From Isochrysis galbana (Eukaryota; Haptophyta; Isochrysidales; Isochrysidaceae), in assembly GCA_018136815.1 (NCBI GenBank), contig CM030934.1, positions 2,492,172-2,552,069 of the forward strand: a DNA stretch of 59,898 bases, given 5' to 3'. A model generated the notes under the pieces. That model was not told the origin of the DNA, did not search any database, and worked only from the letters and a program-made list of their open reading frames with translations. Within the stretch, counting starts at the first letter, position 1; each line of letters begins with the position of its first letter. Below are positions 20,773 to 32,298 of the stretch, one piece after another. Made by a program: the position numbers and the translations under genes.

Positions 20773-23622
20773 ATGCGGCGACTTCGCGCGGAGGCCTTCA
20801 GCGACTCGGCCTCAGAGGCTGGGGAGGAGGAAGTGATGGTGATGGAAGGGCCGGATGGAGACTCGGACCATGAGCTTCCCATGGCTGAGGAAGCCCACCT
20901 CCACCTCGACCTCGCGGCCGGCCAAAGAAAGCAGCGAGGCCAGCTGCAGCCGAGGCGATGCGGAATGGCGCAGGCGCGCCACAAGCAAAGCGCGGTCGTC
21001 CACGCGGCAAGGGAAGGGCATCGCCAGCCGCATCTCCTCCATCGGGCCCACGCAAGCGCCGGCGCAGTGACATCTTCTCGCCTGCTGAGGCAGCAGCTCA
21101 CGACCGCCAGGAAGCAAAGCAGCTGCGCGAGCTGAAGGCGCGCATCGAGGCTGCGACTGCGAGCGCAGCTTCGACGTGTTCTCCACCGTGGACGTCCGTG
21201 AGCTCGCCAACTCCATCGCGATGAAGACGCAGTCAAAGTGCTGCTCGGCCGAGTTCATCCCGGTGGCTCCTGAGTCGAAGATGGCCATTCACTCGGTGAT
21301 GCTCCCGTTCATGTGCTCAGTGTGTGGGGACATGATCAACATCAAGACGGGCAAGGCATGCCGTATCAATCTCGACGTGGACTCGGGCTCGGAGGGAATG
21401 GATGAGGATGGCGATGGGCTGACTAAGAATGATCGGCGGAAGCAAAGCGGAGGAAGCAAACCAACTCTCGACCGGAGTACATCGTGATGAAGGTTCTTGG
21501 GTGCCTGCTCGCAGGGCAGATGTATTCGGACTACGCAACTGTGGCGATCGCGCAAGGGGAGCAAGTGATGTCGCATAACACCTTCGACCGATACCTTAGC
21601 AAGCTCCTACCGTGGATCGAGAAGCTGCAGAAGGAGATGCTTGAGTTGGTGCGCTACTTGGTCGTACGATACGGTTCAATCGAACAGCTCGTCCTCACGA
21701 ACGACATGTTCTGGCTCACACGTGGACGCAACTCGCTCAATGGCTCAGGCACAATGTGTGACCTCGACTCCGGGGGCATCCTCGCGTATCGGCACTACTG
21801 CATTGGCACGGACATGCTCAGTGGTAAGGGCGGTTTTGAGTTCACTCCGAAGGCCATGGACGCCATCGGCTGCGGCGAGATGCTGGATGACATAGTCGAC
21901 TGGTTCGAGAAAGGCGATCTCGACGCCCTCATTGACAAGTACAACCTGCGTGTTCGTCCTTCCCTCGACGGTATCGTGCTCGACGGTGACGCCTCAACGA
22001 ACTTGTTGATCCCGCTAGTGCTTGCCAAGGCGAAGCAAACCACCGGCCGCACGAACTACTGTTCCAACTTCGCGTTTTCGACTGCTCCAACCACTTGGGC
22101 AAGAACGCAGGCGCAAAGGCGTTCGAGGTTGGACATCGCCTTCATAAGACGTGCAGTTGCAAGGACCGTATCACTCAGCTAGGCGAAGTGGACAAGCGGC
22201 AGCCCAAAGACCATCGCGGTCTGAATGTGCAGGCTCACCCTCTTGTCAAATCATGGCAGCGATCTACATCGGCAGCTTTGCGCAGCGCGAAGGACTGGCG
22301 CGCGAAAGCGGAGACCGAGGCTCGGACTGCGAGGGAAGCAGCAGCCGCGGCAGGCACAGAGCAATCTCCGGACATGCAGTCTCCGTTACCATCAATGTCG
22401 TCCCTTGCAGTCCAAGGGATCGAAGAAATGGTGAATCACCTTAGCAATATCCACGAGGGGAAGGGCTTCCTCACCGGCAAGCTACGGACTTGCCGCTTGC
22501 ATGACCTGACATTGCCAAACGGTGAGCCATACGTGTCCCGGCAGTGGAATGATTGTGCAGACTTCCGGGCCGAAATGGAGGCGTGGCTCAAGACTAAGTT
22601 CTTTAACAATATCGATGGTGTGATTCACCCGGAGCGTGGCGCAATGTGCCAGAATGCCTCAGAGCGCGTCGGCACCGTTGCACTGCATTACAGAACCAAG
22701 GAGAAGCAGCTGAGGCCCACACACTACGTTTGCTCCACTGGTCTCGCTATGGCACACGTGCAGAACGTTTGCATCCACAAATTTCGCAGGCAGCTCTTGT
22801 TGAAAGGTGAGACAGACGACAGGATCGAGGCCTTCGGACGATGGAGTCGCGCCTCTTCGAGCTCGTTGGCCTGCAGAGTAGGCCTGCGCAGCGCGCGCAG
22901 TGGATGCAGCGAGTGTCTGTCAGAGCGAAACGCAGCATGTTCCGGAAACAGTAGAGTACAAACGGAAGCGTAGCCAACAGCGCAAATCTCTCACTGAGAA
23001 ACGCCAAAACTATAAGACCGATCATCGCTACAAGTACAAGGGCGACACCGGTGGCAAGTCCCGTTCGACTTCTGGAGCGCAGGGTAAAGGTGTGGTAGGA
23101 GCGTGTACGTGCACCGCCACGTGCCAACGTGGCTGCCCTTGCCGGGAAGCCGCCACAATGTGCACCAACCTGTGCCATGCAAAGTCGACAAGGTGCCGCA
23201 ACCTCCTCAACGGGGGAAGTCTAGTAGGGGAGGATGCCGACATATCAGGTGCCGGGTCGTCCCAAGATCACGCGGCTGCAGCGCACGGCATGGTTTGCAG
23301 CGGTGCAACCGGTTGGCATCCACAGCAGCGCGTCCCACCGGCTGAGACAGAGGATCTGACCGATCGGACGGTGATGTGCTATTGGGATGGAGCTGGGTGG
23401 CTGCAAGGCACCATCCTCGAAGCAAATATGGACGACACTGAGCTAGATGGCGAGGACGTCGCAAACTGGCTGGTGTACTATGACGTTGATGACACAACGG
23501 CCGCGCATTACCTGTCGCACGATTCGTACTTCACCACAGCGGCGGACGACGACTCACTGTCATCCGTGGAGCACGGTGCTTGGTACCTGTTGCTTGATGA
23601 GTGCGAAGAGTGCGTGTTCTAG
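20773..23622 (+). mobile_element. Frame-broken DDE-type transposase gene (Mutator-like?), with AT-hooks, CXC and Tudor-like C-terminus
   Basis: Coding sequence is continuous but switches frame several times, near 20900, 21160, 21450, 22075, 22840 and 22955. In order: an acidic N-terminus; two AT-hook-like motifs (RGRPKKAARP, KRGRPRGKG); a zinc-ribbon-like CCSAEF...CSVCG; and a core with LTNDMFWLTRGRN, GIVLDGDAST, DCSNHLGKNAG and NASERVGTVALHY, whose acidic residues fit a DDE/D nuclease. A basic helix (EYKRKRSQQRKS) follows, then a Cys cluster CTCTATCQRGCPC (CXC-type, as in several transposases) and a C-terminal Tudor-like stretch (GWLQGTILEA, LVYYDVDD). The single-base shift at the TTTT run 22075-22078 looks like decay or error. 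I cannot fix the superfamily; Mutator-like or KDZ-like are candidates. Confidence 0.65.
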
Positions 23623-23635
23623 TCGCAGGTTGTGT

Positions 23636-24173
23636 TGGGCTCCATGCACGGGCGTGGCTTGCTGTGCATAGCCTCCTAGAGTCCGCGCTTGGCGTCGGAG
23701 TTGAATATCGCCGGATATCAGCATAAGCATGCGCAAGGAGTGTCCGTGCCGTACGTGTTGGTGTGAGCGCTGAGGTTGGTTTCAAGAGCTGTGAGTAGGC
23801 TCATATGGAAGATCAGAGTAAATGCTCTCTACCTCATATTTTCTGGTGAATTTTAGGGACTTGCAATCCGTCTTTTGAGCCACGGTAACTTGAGAAAAGA
23901 CAGCAATGGGTATTTTTTGGACTTAGACGCCTTTAAGTCTCCGGGAGGGCCTGTAAAATACACCAAAAAATATGAGCTAGAGAGCATTTACTCTGATCTT
24001 CCATATGAGCCTACTCACAGCTCTTGAAACCAACCTCAGCGCTCACACCAACACGTACGGCACGGACACTCCTTGCGCATGCTTCTGCTGATATCCGGCG
24101 ATATTCAACTCCGACGCCAAGCGCGGACTCTAGGAGGCTATGCACAGCAAGCCACGCCCGTGCATGGAGCCCC
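23636..24173. repeat. ~220 bp inverted repeat (arms 23636-23860 and 23950-24173)
   Basis: The left arm (GGGCTCCATGCACGGGCGTG onward) reappears as the reverse complement in the right arm. The outer 150 bp are nearly identical (about one difference) and identity weakens toward the ~90 bp spacer. The left arm begins 14 bp after the transposase stop, so it may be that element's terminal inverted repeat or a tail-to-tail duplication of its end. Single strands could fold into a very long hairpin. Confidence 0.9.
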
Positions 24174-25289
24174 AAGGCAATCTGGACGAATCTGCATGCG
24201 CCTCGTAGCCGGGGAGCGCCGCTCCTGCCCGCCACCACCTCGAATTCTGCCGCCTCGCATGCAGACGTTCAACACCAACGTTGAGAGCCCGCCAGAATGG
24301 CCGCCAGAACGCGGCACCTGCGGCCATCATTGCGCGCCCAGCGGCACGAGAGTTGCCCCACATATCGGTGTTGCCGACCTGCCCCGCTTCTGCGCCCAAG
24401 AGGCCGCGCATATGCCCACCAGACCCGCCTTGCGCTCGCTCCTCGCTGCCACGCTGGCGGCGAGGAGAGGGGTGGGGGAGGAGGCCCACCCTCGGCGATC
24501 GCGACAATGGGAGGAACCAGCCATCCGGGCCCGATCATGGCCCAGGTGGATGGCTCTCCACAGCCGCGGCCCAGCGGCCCTTCTGCTAAGGGTTGCGGAG
24601 CCATAGCCCCAGAGGAGCGGGCCCGTGCCAGCGCGGCCGCCGCCCATGGGATCGGCCGTAGAAGCCCCGCCGATAGTTGTACCTACCACCTTAAAGTGGA
24701 ACTCGTCCGCTGAAGCCAACGCGGAGGGTCGAGGAGAGATCCAAACTCGCGCGGGGGGAGAAGGCGATGTGCGGAGAGACCTTCTAGACAAGCGACGAGC
24801 AAGGGGCGACGAAACAAGACGCGAGGCGCGAGGCGCGTGCCATTCGTTCTTCCTTTCTTTCATCGAAACCGCGACGAAACTAACATTAAACGTCGGTGCC
24901 CCCTCCGCGAGGATCGCGAAGAAGAACGGACGAGATGGAGGCAATCATCGAAGGAACCGCGAGAGGAATCGAAGCGAGGGGGGGAACAACGACGGCCGGA
25001 GGAAACGAACCACGCGCGGGGGAGAAGAGAACCTCGCGCGGGGGGGGATTAATATAACGGCCAGAGGCGACGGACGGCACGCCGAGGGAAAGAACCTGCC
25101 GCGGGGGGGGGCGAGGGACCGAGGGCACGGCGGGGCAGCGTGGGAGGGCGTGAGGCCGATCTCGGAGCGAGATCGCGTCCTTTCCCTCGCGGAGCGCGGA
25201 GAGACCCCCCACGAGATATCTTGGGACCGGAGAATGTTTTGGACGAATCTTCTTGCCGTCGGCCGAGGAGAGGCGGACGGAGAGAGAGA
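24174..25289. other. Intergenic, no supported gene
   Basis: GC-rich with overlapping ORFs on both strands lacking domain signals. There is a ~26 bp GA tract at 25279-25304. Confidence 0.5.
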
Positions 25290-25568
25290 GAGAGAGAGAG
25301 AGAGTCTCGCAGAGCGACTGCAGAACGAGAAGTCGAAGTCATGCCGGTTTATTACCTTAAACGAGCCAACAATTATAGTAACAGCAAAAACAAAATTCGA
25401 ATCGCAAATTTCGAGACCAAAACCTGCAAACCTGGACTTGAGACCATGGGGAATCCGAATCTGTGTGTCTTGTGCGTCAGTGGCAACACGGGGAACTGTT
25501 CAATTGTAATTGTGAGCGCGTACCTTACACGAATATTCATGCCTACAGCCTTCAGATGGGCAGGAATA
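25290..25568 (-). repeat. Dispersed ~280 bp repeat, copy 2
   Basis: Reverse complement of 5173-5475, from the (GA)n edge through ATGCCGGTTTATTACCTTAA to the TTCAGATGGGCAGGAATACA end. Confidence 0.85.
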
Positions 25569-25973
25569 CAACATGGAAACGAGCCGCGGAGGCGCACCGG
25601 CGGCTAGCGCGGCGCACGGTCCATCCGGGGAGCCCGGAACGGGCTCATCGGAAGAACGGGGAGGGCAAATGACGGGCATGAGAGATGGACGGGAGAGTGG
25701 CACGGAACGCGAACCGGAGGGTCGGAGGATGTAAGAAAGGGCGCGGCGAGCAGTTACCGCTTACTTGGGACTCGTAGGGACTCGTAGACTCGAAAGGACG
25801 ACTCGGAAGACTCGGGGCTTGGGGGTACTCAGGGGCTGCAGGTCACCAACAGGCGATACAGTGGATAAAACCACACAAACCAACACTCTGCACTCAAACA
25901 TTCACGGTAACAGGACGGAAACATACGTTAAACGAACCCCCTCTGGTGAGCAGATTCAGGAGTGCCCACCAGA

Positions 25974-26004
<31 letters not shown>

Positions 26005-26577
26005 ACGAGGGCTCGGGGGCAAAACACAATTCGGACTCCGGCTCGGACTACAGAGTAAAATCCAGTGCCCTCGCGAGTCCTGCCTCGAGTCTCGCGAGGC
26101 AGCGCCGAAGGACGCTGAAGGAAGCGCTGCGGGACAGCGCTGAAGGACGCAGAAGGACACTGAAGGACGCTGCAAGACGCGCTGCGGGACATCGCTGACG
26201 GACAGGGGGGGGGCGCTGAGAGACACTGGGAGACGCTGAGGGACGCTGGGGAACGTTGAGGGACGCGCTGGGGGACTTTCGCGCGGGGGGTTGAGGGAAG
26301 AGAAGACGGCGCCTCAACGCGCGGACGCGGAAGAGAGCCGCCGTCTCGGCGCGCGGAGGGGGGGAAGCGGCAAGCGGCGGAGGGGGGGGAAGGAAATCTG
26401 CGGAGGGGGGGGGAAGGGCCGCCGTCTCGGCGCGCGGAGGGGGGGGAACCGCGCGGAGGGGGGGGAAGGGAACGGCGGAGGGGGGGAACAGCGGAGGGGA
26501 AGGGGAGGAGCGGAGGGGGGGGGAAGGGGAGCGAAAGGGGGGGGGGGGGAGAAACTGCCGAGGGGGGTGAGATCGCA
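25569..26577. other. Low-complexity G-rich region with a GGCGGAGGGGGGG minisatellite
   Basis: Holds (GA)n at about 25979-26003, then repeated GGACGCTGA/GGACGCTGC words (26100-26270), then a G-rich minisatellite built on GCGGAGGGGGGG (26340-26560). Long Pro/Arg ORFs here are spurious. Confidence 0.8.
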
Positions 26578-26940
26578 TCACTGACCCAATCATCCCTCAC
26601 ATTCAGGTATTTTTCCCGGCCTGGCCCGGGAAAATCAGGGAGTGGAGAGAGGGGAGGGAGGAGAGTTGCGGAAGGGGGGGGGAACCGCGGAGGGGGGAAT
26701 CACAATACTGACCCAATCCTCCCTCACATTCACGTATTTTTCCCGGCCTGGCCCGAGAAAATCAGGGAATGGAGAGAGGGGAAGGAGGACTGCAGAGGCG
26801 GGGTGAAAACACAGTACTGACCCAACTTTCCCTCACATTCACGTGTCTTTCCCGGCTTGCCCCGGGAAACGCATGGAATAGAGAAGGGAAACGCAGAGAA
26901 TGGAGAGAGGGGGGGAGGGGAACTGCAGAGGGGGGATGGA
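26578..26940. repeat. Tandem repeat, ~118 bp unit, three copies
   Basis: ACTGACCCAATCCTCCCTCA starts each unit (about 26581, 26708 and 26816 with variants). Each continues through a CCCGGCCTGGCCCGGGAAAA palindrome to a GAGAGAGGGG-type end. Confidence 0.85.
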
Positions 26941-27007
26941 ACTGCAGAAGGGGGAGGGAACTGCAGAAGGGGAGGGAACTGCAGAAGGGGGGGGGCCAGT
27001 TCTGTTA

Positions 27008-27236
27008 CCTGCATCTCTTACCTTAAACGCGTGGACAATTACCGTAACGGTAAAAATAAAACTCAAATCTTCGAATTTCGAGACGAAAATCGGCGAACCA
27101 GGACTGGAGCCCACGGAGAATCCGAATCGGCACGCCTTGCGTGACCACGACGAACATAGAAGACGATATATAACGAAGAAGGAGCGCGCTCATGCCGAAA
27201 TATTCACGCCGAGAGGCCTGAATACAACACACGCCT
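27008..27236 (-). repeat. Diverged third copy of the ~280 bp repeat
   Basis: CTTACCTTAAACGCGTGGAC, the AATTTCGAGACGAAAAT block and ATATTCACGCC line up in order with the copies at 25290-25568 and 5173-5475, at clearly lower identity. Confidence 0.75.
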
Positions 27237-28328
27237 TTTAACTTCTAAGGGTGAAAATTCACCAAGTCAAGGTTGAGGTTTTATCACGCGATTTTTAGGG
27301 TATTACCCTGGAAATGGGTATATTAGGCAGAATCTTATAAGAAATATGCACATTTTCGACGCCATTCGACACACAGACCCAAAAACGTTTTCGCGCTCGT
27401 GCGAAATTGACGTCGACCACAAAAGTGCACCACAGGTCGTGCTGTGCGACGCGCGCCTGCGTTCCCCGGGCACGGTTACCCCAGGACAGGCAGTACAGAG
27501 CCCTGCACCATCGCACCATCGCACGGCGTCGCCTACCTGCGCCCTCCACCTCGCCCCTGCTGGCAGCTGCTGCCAGCCTCTCTCGCGCGTGCAGTGCGCG
27601 GCTGGCCGCGAGCCGTCAAAATGACGGTGCTGCGCATGATGGGCTGGCCCATCACGCGCGGCACCGCCTCAGTATGGTGGGAGGGGGTGCCTGCTGGCCT
27701 CCTGGCCGCGCAGACCCTCGCCAGAGCGGCCGGGGGCGAATCGCACCATTTCTTGGCGAAGATTTTCGTCGCGTCAGGTAGCCCCCCCGGGAGGTTTTTT
27801 ATTGGGCCTCGCGCCACGGTCAAAAATGCAGCCCAACCCTTACTAATAGTTAAAAAGCCCCTGTTTGACCGACCTATGCGTGGTCGACCGTCGACCAGCT
27901 CTAGCTCTAGTACTCCTGTAGCTATAGTCCTCCTGGAGGCTGGAGGATGATCAAGATGTAAATAGCACATATGGCTATATTTGGAGCCGTTTGGGGCCTT
28001 GGGAGGTTCTTGGGGCCATTTTGGGCATGTATGGGATATGGGATGATATGGGACCACCTCCACCTCCGAGTCAACCCAAATACAAATAGCTGCCAGCAAG
28101 ATATAGGCGGCTTGCCTTCATTTGGTCTCCTTTCCCTCAGGGTTTCTTCCCCTCCCGTGGGGACTCTGGCCGAGCAACATCAAATACAAAAAAGCTCGGT
28201 CCTAGGACACCGGGCCTAGCTCACCATGAGGGCGCTCCTGTGAGCAAGGGGATGCATGGTTACTAGTGCGTGCCCCCCTCGATGAAAATCCCAGCGGCCT
28301 CCTCGTCACGCATGACGTGGACCTCTCC
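27237..28328. other. Intergenic; contains a ~140 bp dispersed repeat at 27735-27872
   Basis: The piece 27735-27872 (minus) matches 48231-48380 and 54173-54320 (GGTCAAACAGGGGCTTTTTA... block). Outside it I see no supported gene, only short ORFs. Confidence 0.6.
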
Positions 28329-28858
28329 TCACACTTGTCTTGAAAGGATCGTCTTCAATGAGTGCATCGGATGTATACCGCACTCCTCGTGTGTCAGCTT
28401 GAACTTCTTTTCGATGTCGTAAAAGCTGTGGTACGGGTCAATGTACCCCTGCTTCTTTTCGAGCATGAGGTAATGCGTAATGCCTTCCGGTCTTATCGAT
28501 GGCGTAGGGATACGGAAAGTCGTTCGCTCCTACAGGCGATACAAATGCGACGATCTCGTCGACGGCCTCAAATCCAAACACTTCGATGCCCACGAATACG
28601 TACTTGAGGTCGCCGATGTAGAAGAGCAAAGAGTTCCCTGCTTCATTCATTGAGCTTGTTCACTCTGTCGTACCCTCCTGACAATACAGTCAATGGGCAG
28701 AGGTGGCTGATGCCAACAAACACGTCCTCGCACACGAACGCGTGATGCGAGGCTTCGCCGTGTACATCGACCAAGTGCCTACCGTCATCGCGCTGTGCAA
28801 CGGACGCGACAAAGCCCACGCCGCCATTGTCACGGGTCGCGTACTTTTGGACACCGGG
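28329..28858 (-). pseudogene. Frameshifted fragment resembling a conserved algal giant-virus protein
   Basis: Read leftward from about 28858, an ~70-codon frame ends at a stop made by an apparent 4 bp duplication (TGAA; plus strand ~28642-28650). The reading resumes in the next frame with YIGDLKYVFVGIEVFGFE and VGANDFPYPYAID, then shifts again near 28475 before HYLMLEKKQGYIDPYHSFYD and a stop at 28329. A YIG-x-KY-x-FxG-x-E plus NDxPYPYAxD signature is, as I recall it, found in uncharacterised proteins of algal nucleocytoplasmic large DNA viruses. Its right end is fused directly to a LINE fragment. The decay is directly visible; the viral origin is inference from recall. I assign no function. 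Confidence 0.45.
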
Positions 28859-28859
28859 T

Positions 28860-29421
28860 TCAGGGTGGCTATTCTCCTATGCAGGACGTGTTTGAAGTGC
28901 ATATATGAGTCTCTTGGCGTTAAAAAGTTGTATTTGTATAGCTGAGATACTTGTTTCCATTTCCCGGAGAGATCCGGTAGTCGTTTTTCCCACCTCAATG
29001 TGGATTTTTGTTTCTTCGTTTTCCTCATTGCGAGAAACGCTTTGGTCAGCGCCTTGACGTTAACATCCTCTAGGGTTTTATTCGCGCCTTTAAACGTGTA
29101 TTCTTGTGGTATCGGGTACGCCGTCTCGGCCGGACCGTCGTACGCTCGGCCCCATTTCAATGGGATGTATAATTCGTCTGGTGATGGCTGCGGGTTGGCT
29201 CTCTCATGAATATGGGGTTCTCCCATCACATTAAGCTTGACTACGTGAAAGTCGCCGCTCCGGCGCAGGTAATACTTGTGTTCTTTGTCCACCAGTATGT
29301 CTCCTAGGTCATGCGCGTCCGGGTCTTCTTGAGGGGCTAACTCATGTTCTCCCGGAGTGAGGGGAGGAGACCCCGCTTTCTTCCTAAGAAGGTGCATATA
29401 TTCATTGGTGGCATCCGCCAT
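28860..29421 (-). mobile_element. LINE ORF2 C-terminal fragment (clade B), truncated
   Basis: The frame from 29421 leftward encodes LKWGRAYDGPAE, then RWEKRLPDLSGKWKQVSQLY and FKHVLHRRIATLNP. These are collinear with the copy at the right edge of the window (59265-59898). Homology stops just before the expected zinc knuckle, exactly where the virus-like fragment begins. It lies 50 bp downstream of LINE ORF1 on the same strand, so most of ORF2 has been deleted. Confidence 0.8.
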
Positions 29422-29471
29422 TCTTGCTATAGACCATTCGGCTATCTTTTCCCATGACTTTAGAAATAGAC

Positions 29472-30599
29472 CTATCGAAATGTAGTTACGTGGAAGCCTT
29501 CACGCTCCAGCGCGCTAGCCAGGTGGCGAGTCTTGGTCTTGTATGCTTTGACCGGGTCAAAGATACGAAAGACGATGTACGTGGCTACCTCCTTTAGAGA
29601 GGATCGGATCGCGCTTGACTTGCGAGGGGCTGAGTCGGCTAGCGCCCCATAGGTGATCGCGAATTCGTGTGAGACGCCCGATAGGGTAGCTTGAAGTTTG
29701 TCGCCGTATGCGGCCTTGAATTGCTCGTGTGCGTCGTCATCGACATAAAAAATCCAAGGCCCTTTGCGGCCTTTGTCCATCCCATCCGGGGTAGCGTCCA
29801 AGCCCTCTAACTTGGAAAGAAGGAACTTCATGTAGGTTGCCATGTCCTCGCTCTTCTTGATGTCCTTCTTGTCGTCGGCTAGCTGCGCTAGCTGAATGTA
29901 AAAAGGAGTGTCCTCCGGTTCCTCTTCCTCATCTTGATCATGAGGGGGAGAGGTGAATTGCGTTGCTATGGGTGGGTTCGGTTTTGGGTCCGATTGCGGG
30001 TCCGCTCGCTTGCGCGAGGGTAGCGTGGGTTGTTGAGTGGGTTGAGGTGGGCCTTGCTGCTTCTGTGCTGGCTGCTTTGCCATGGGTCCAGCCGCTTCGG
30101 CGTACGATTTCTGGTTGGTGTTTTTTGAGAGGTTGGAGGCCGAAAAGGCCCCCAGGATTGATTGTTGTGTGAAGTGCCCGCCCACGAGGGGTGCACTGGT
30201 GGTAGGAGTTGCCTCCATGGGGGTGGCAGCAGTGCTGCCACCCACCATGGGGAGTCCTTGTTGGGGTGGCAAGGCGGCAGTGGCAGGCGGCAGGGCCAGA
30301 GGCTGGCCCTGTTGTTCTGCAGGGAACAGGACTCTGCCTGTTCCCTGCTTCTGGTGTTGTAGGGGAGGTGAGGGCGGGAACATCATGTCGACGTCACGGT
30401 CCGTGAGGGGGGCAGCCTGCGAGCGCTTCGGCTCCGGCGGCTTGGGGCGGCCCCGGTGGGGCGTCGTGGCGGCAGGGGGCTGGGAGGTGGGAGCGGTCGG
30501 CGCGCGCTCCATCGCTGAAACTATAACGATAGTTTTGAAATATCCAATTAATATTTCGCGGGATATTTCCGCCAACCCATAACTGTCGCCATCCGCCAT
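29472..30599 (-). mobile_element. LINE ORF1 (gag-like) protein
   Basis: An intact 375-codon frame; a more likely start is the ATG at 30512 (MERAPTAPTSQPP). The N-terminal half is Pro/Gln-rich and disordered, with QSILGAFSASN and KSYAEAAG motifs of the kind seen near the start of non-LTR retrotransposon ORF1 proteins. An acidic linker (DQDEEEEPEDTPF) follows, and then a folded C-terminal region (WIFYVDDDAHEQFKAAYGDK, VATYIVFRIFDPVKAY) that may be the RNA-binding part. No CCHC knuckle is present. It sits just upstream of the clade B ORF2 remnant, giving ORF1-(deleted)-ORF2 order. The role as a nucleic-acid chaperone is family inference. Confidence 0.7.
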
Positions 30600-30991
30600 A
30601 CTCCATACTACGGCCCGTGGGCGAGTCCCTAGTGAGGCGCAGTGAGCGGGGGGGAAGGGGGCGGGGGCGGAGATCGGAGATCAAGAGTCCGGATTCGAAG
30701 TAGAGAGTGGAGCGGTCGCGGCACGCTCTATAGTCCATAGTCCAGCATAGTCTCCATACTTCCAACTACAACAATAGCCTTTTTAGTGGTGGTAATAACG
30801 CCCCAAAAGTTTATCATGACCTTGTTCAACCTAGGATTTAGGCGGTAGCCCTAGAATCTGTAGAGGTTTGTTTCAATATGCTACCTGCGACACCACAATT
30901 TTGTCTTGCACACACAGTCCGTCTCAGCTCGGCCAAGCAGCCAAGAGAGCGGCAACCACGCGCGAGGCTCCAAGCCACCCGCGTTCTCGAA
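30600..30991. other. Short intergenic
   Basis: Contains the LINE 5' side and the presumed 3' UTR of the MFS gene; nothing else recognised. Confidence 0.5.
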
Positions 30992-32198
30992 TCATTCGTC
31001 TCCGGGCAATCTGTCCAGCATGCCTACGCTTTCGAAGCTAGGCTTGTCATTGGACATGATGAAGACGGATGGGCTCGAGGGCCCATGTAAATCGCGGAGG
31101 TGGACAACGATCACTTCGTCATTGATACCAGGCAAAGCGGTCGCGCCCACCGGCCCTACGGCCTTGGGGCTGCCTTGCGGCGTGGCGGTTGCGGAAGGCA
31201 AGCAAGCCACAAGGAGGTAGCAGGCAGTTTGTAAGAAGACGACCGACGCCTCGGCCCAGTAGAGGACCCCTGGCGCTGTGGACAAGAGCGCTCCCACCAA
31301 AGGAGGCAGTGCCACATCCCCTAACAAGGCTGCGGCGGCTAGCCGCGAGAGCCACACGGCGCTAAGACGCACGCGGTCCTTGGCAAGTAGGATCCCATAA
31401 GGGTAGAGGGCTGAGATGCCGAGCCCCACCCCTGCAAACGAGACGCACAGCCACGAGTAGTACCTCTGGCCCAAGGTGAGCATAGCAACCGCGGAGACGC
31501 AAGCGATGGTGAAGGTTCCGCTGAGCATGTGGTTGGTAGACAGGAACCACGACAGCGGTACAGAGATGAGCCGGCCGACCAGGTGCGCCCCAAAGAAGAT
31601 GGAGGTGCAGAACGCACCCGCCTCCTCGCTGGCGCCTACGAGGCTGGATCGCGCGACGACTGATGTGAGCCAATCGCCCGGCACACGCTCCGCCGAACCC
31701 AGGCAGACATAGAAGACTAGCATACTGCCAATGACGAGCGTAAAATGGCCGCACGACGCAGGAGAGGCCGAGCTGGTCGCCGATTTCCTCGGCTTGACCA
31801 TCTCGCCGACCGTCTGTTTGGGCCGGTTGGGGTTGGCGCAACGGTTGTCTGGAGGTCGCGCTTCTCGCGCCTCGTCGGCAGCGGCAAGCGGCGCAGGGGC
31901 GGCACGTCTGGTCGAGGCGGTGTGCCCAAGCAGCAACGGCGCGAGACCCGTCACGGCGTTCACCACGCTCACCGTGGCGTATACCCGTGGCAGGGTGGCC
32001 GGCTCGAGGCCAATGAAGGCAGCCAACGAGGGCGCAATCGTCGCGCCGACCGACCACGAGGCGTGCAGCAGGTTCATGCAAAGCGCACCCCTCCTGTCGT
32101 CGTCTTCCCAGAGGTCGACGATCAAGATATTACCTAGCACGTCCACCGCGCCGCCCGCCAAGTTCAGCCCTCCCACGAGCGCAAGGACTGCAGGGAGC
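30992..32198 (-). CDS. MFS transporter, MFSD4/FucP-like, N-terminus lost in gap
   Basis: The frame is open from the gap edge (32198) to the stop at 30992 (about 402 codons). Before the first plausible start it reads LPAVLALVGGLNLAGGAVDV in frame, so the start lies in the gap. Motifs GGAVDVLGNILIVDLW and NLLHASWSVGATIAPSLAAF match the conserved segment of the MFSD4/sodium-dependent glucose transporter group. Hydrophobic helices follow (VIGSMLVFYVCLGS, IFFGAHLVGRLISVPLSWF, MLTLGQRYYSWLCVSF, GISALYPYGILLA). The central loop is long and hydrophilic, as expected between the two halves of an MFS protein. It is a membrane protein; the sugar substrate is inferred from family only. It ends in a short cytosolic tail. 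Confidence 0.8.
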
Positions 32199-32298
32199 NN
32201 NNNNNNNNNNNNNNNNNNNNNNNNNNNNNNNNNNNNNNNNNNNNNNNNNNNNNNNNNNNNNNNNNNNNNNNNNNNNNNNNNNNNNNNNNNNNNNNNNN
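32199..32298. other. Assembly gap (100 N)
   Basis: The gap removes the kinesin C-terminus and the MFS N-terminus. They are in different frames and are separate genes on the same strand. Confidence 1.
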
